7,474 bases of DNA, taken from assembly GCA_035279385.1 (NCBI GenBank), contig DATEHZ010000144.1:1-7474 (forward strand), given 5' to 3'. Below the pieces are notes generated by a model, which saw only the letters and a program-made list of their open reading frames with translations, was not told the origin of the DNA and ran no database searches. The translations under genes were made by a program, and so were the position numbers. Source of the DNA: DATGJX01 sp035279385. GTDB lineage: Bacteria; Vulcanimicrobiota; Vulcanimicrobiia; Vulcanimicrobiales; Vulcanimicrobiaceae. This document shows positions 6,933 to 7,474 of this stretch, piece by piece. Numbering within the stretch: the stretch's first letter is position 1; every line of letters begins with the position of its first letter.

Positions 6933-7474
6933 ATGACGACGCAGACAGTTAGTTACGGACCGCGCCTGGTGGCACACCCGACCGGCGCTTTGCGCGCCGC
7001 GGTGCTCGCGGCACCGGCGCCCGCAATCGAAAACGCGCGGCCGCTCAGCGGCGAACTCAACGCGATTTATTCGCGGGCCGTTGGGCAGCTAGAGATCCTT
7101 GCAAAGACGCTGCGCTATTTCGGATGCGAGGTGACGCTGCTCGAACCGGCGAGCGCGGATCCGCTCGCCAGCGCCATTGCGGATGCCGCGGTCGTCTTCG
7201 AGAACGGCGCGGTAATCATGCGCCCGGGTGCGATGTCGCGCCGCCCCGAATCGGCATGGCTCGAAGGCGAGCTCGCCAAACGCGATATCCCGATCGCGGG
7301 ACACATCGCAGCGCCCGGTTTGCTCGACGGCTCCGACGTAATGCTCGTGGGCAACACGGCGTTCGTCGGCGCGAGCAAACGAAGCAATTCGCTCGGGCGC
7401 AGCGGCTTCGCACAGATCGCCAAAGCGCATGGTTTTGCGGTTCGTGAAGTGCAGCTGCGCGACGCGGCGGTACC
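6933..7474 (+). CDS. dimethylargininase (DDAH)-like amidinohydrolase, 3' end outside the window
   Basis: The first 180 codons of an open frame running off the window. The protein belongs to the amidinotransferase/arginine deiminase superfamily and most resembles dimethylarginine dimethylaminohydrolases, which turn methylated arginines into citrulline and methylamines. Supporting motifs are RPGAMSRRPE (97-106), LDGSDVMLVGNTAFVGASKRSN (131-152; family form LDGGDV...FVGLSKRTN) and the beta-alpha start HPTGALRAAVLAAP. The catalytic His should come just after residue 180 and the catalytic Cys near the C-terminus, both beyond the window. Odd: the segment that usually reads DxxFVED before the RPGA motif is LASAIAD here (78-84), so the first Asp and the Glu that hold the guanidinium group are not seen. 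The substrate may therefore differ. The ATG is 14 bases after the upstream stop, with only a weak GGG (6928-6930) before it; the two genes may share a transcript. Confidence 0.85.
   Translation, partial: MTTQTVSYGPRLVAHPTGALRAAVLAAPAPAIENARPLSGELNAIYSRAVGQLEILAKTLRYFGCEVTLLEPASADPLASAIADAAVVFENGAVIMRPGAMSRRPESAWLEGELAKRDIPIAGHIAAPGLLDGSDVMLVGNTAFVGASKRSNSLGRSGFAQIAKAHGFAVREVQLRDAAV

Noticed and set aside
1..7474. Search for mobile elements, CRISPR arrays, tRNA genes, toxin-antitoxin or defence genes
   Set aside because: No recognisable signature of any of these on either strand.

Overview
The window is a GC-rich, tightly packed bacterial segment in which every gene I can support lies on the + strand. 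I see no tRNA, rRNA, CRISPR array, transposase, integrase or phage gene, so it reads as chromosomal core or accessory metabolism and regulation rather than an island. The taxon cannot be proved from sequence alone. An ACT-fused malic enzyme, a secreted YncE-like propeller fused to a phosphoesterase and a dimethylargininase-like gene, together with codons ending mostly in G or C, would suit a deep-branching environmental bacterium such as Candidatus Eremiobacterota. That is an impression, not a demonstration.

Layout from left to right: (1) 2-58, a possible C-terminal scrap of an upstream gene. (2) 72-1514, a malic enzyme with an N-terminal ACT domain. (3) 1536-2228, an OmpR/PhoB-type response regulator with no kinase beside it; a candidate promoter and a perfect AT-rich dyad sit inside the last 50 bases of the malic enzyme gene, just upstream. 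(4) About 2185-3687, a GntR/MocR-type protein (winged helix plus aminotransferase fold I) whose only conventional start codons lie inside the response regulator gene. (5) 3706-4062, an unrecognised 118-residue acidic helical protein that may be expressed as a leaderless mRNA. (6) 4063-4134, a short leader with one small GC hairpin. (7) 4135-6918, a 927-residue exported protein with a YncE/lactonase-like beta-propeller followed by an alkaline-phosphatase-superfamily phosphoesterase. (8) 6933-7474, the first 180 codons of a dimethylargininase (DDAH)-like hydrolase, cut by the window end.

How they might work together: genes 2-5 form a head-to-tail run with gaps or overlaps of 21, -44 and 18 bases, so partial co-transcription is likely. 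It combines a carbon-flux enzyme (malate to pyruvate) with two transcription regulators. The exported phosphoesterase and the DDAH-like gene form a second close pair (14-base gap). No shared pathway is evident and I would not claim one. I did not find a clear new system. The most interesting points are the dyad and promoter embedded in the malic enzyme tail, the unusual start of the MocR gene, the changed PLP-site motif of that protein, the small unknown protein with its leaderless-type promoter, and the loss of canonical substrate-binding acids in the DDAH-like protein.
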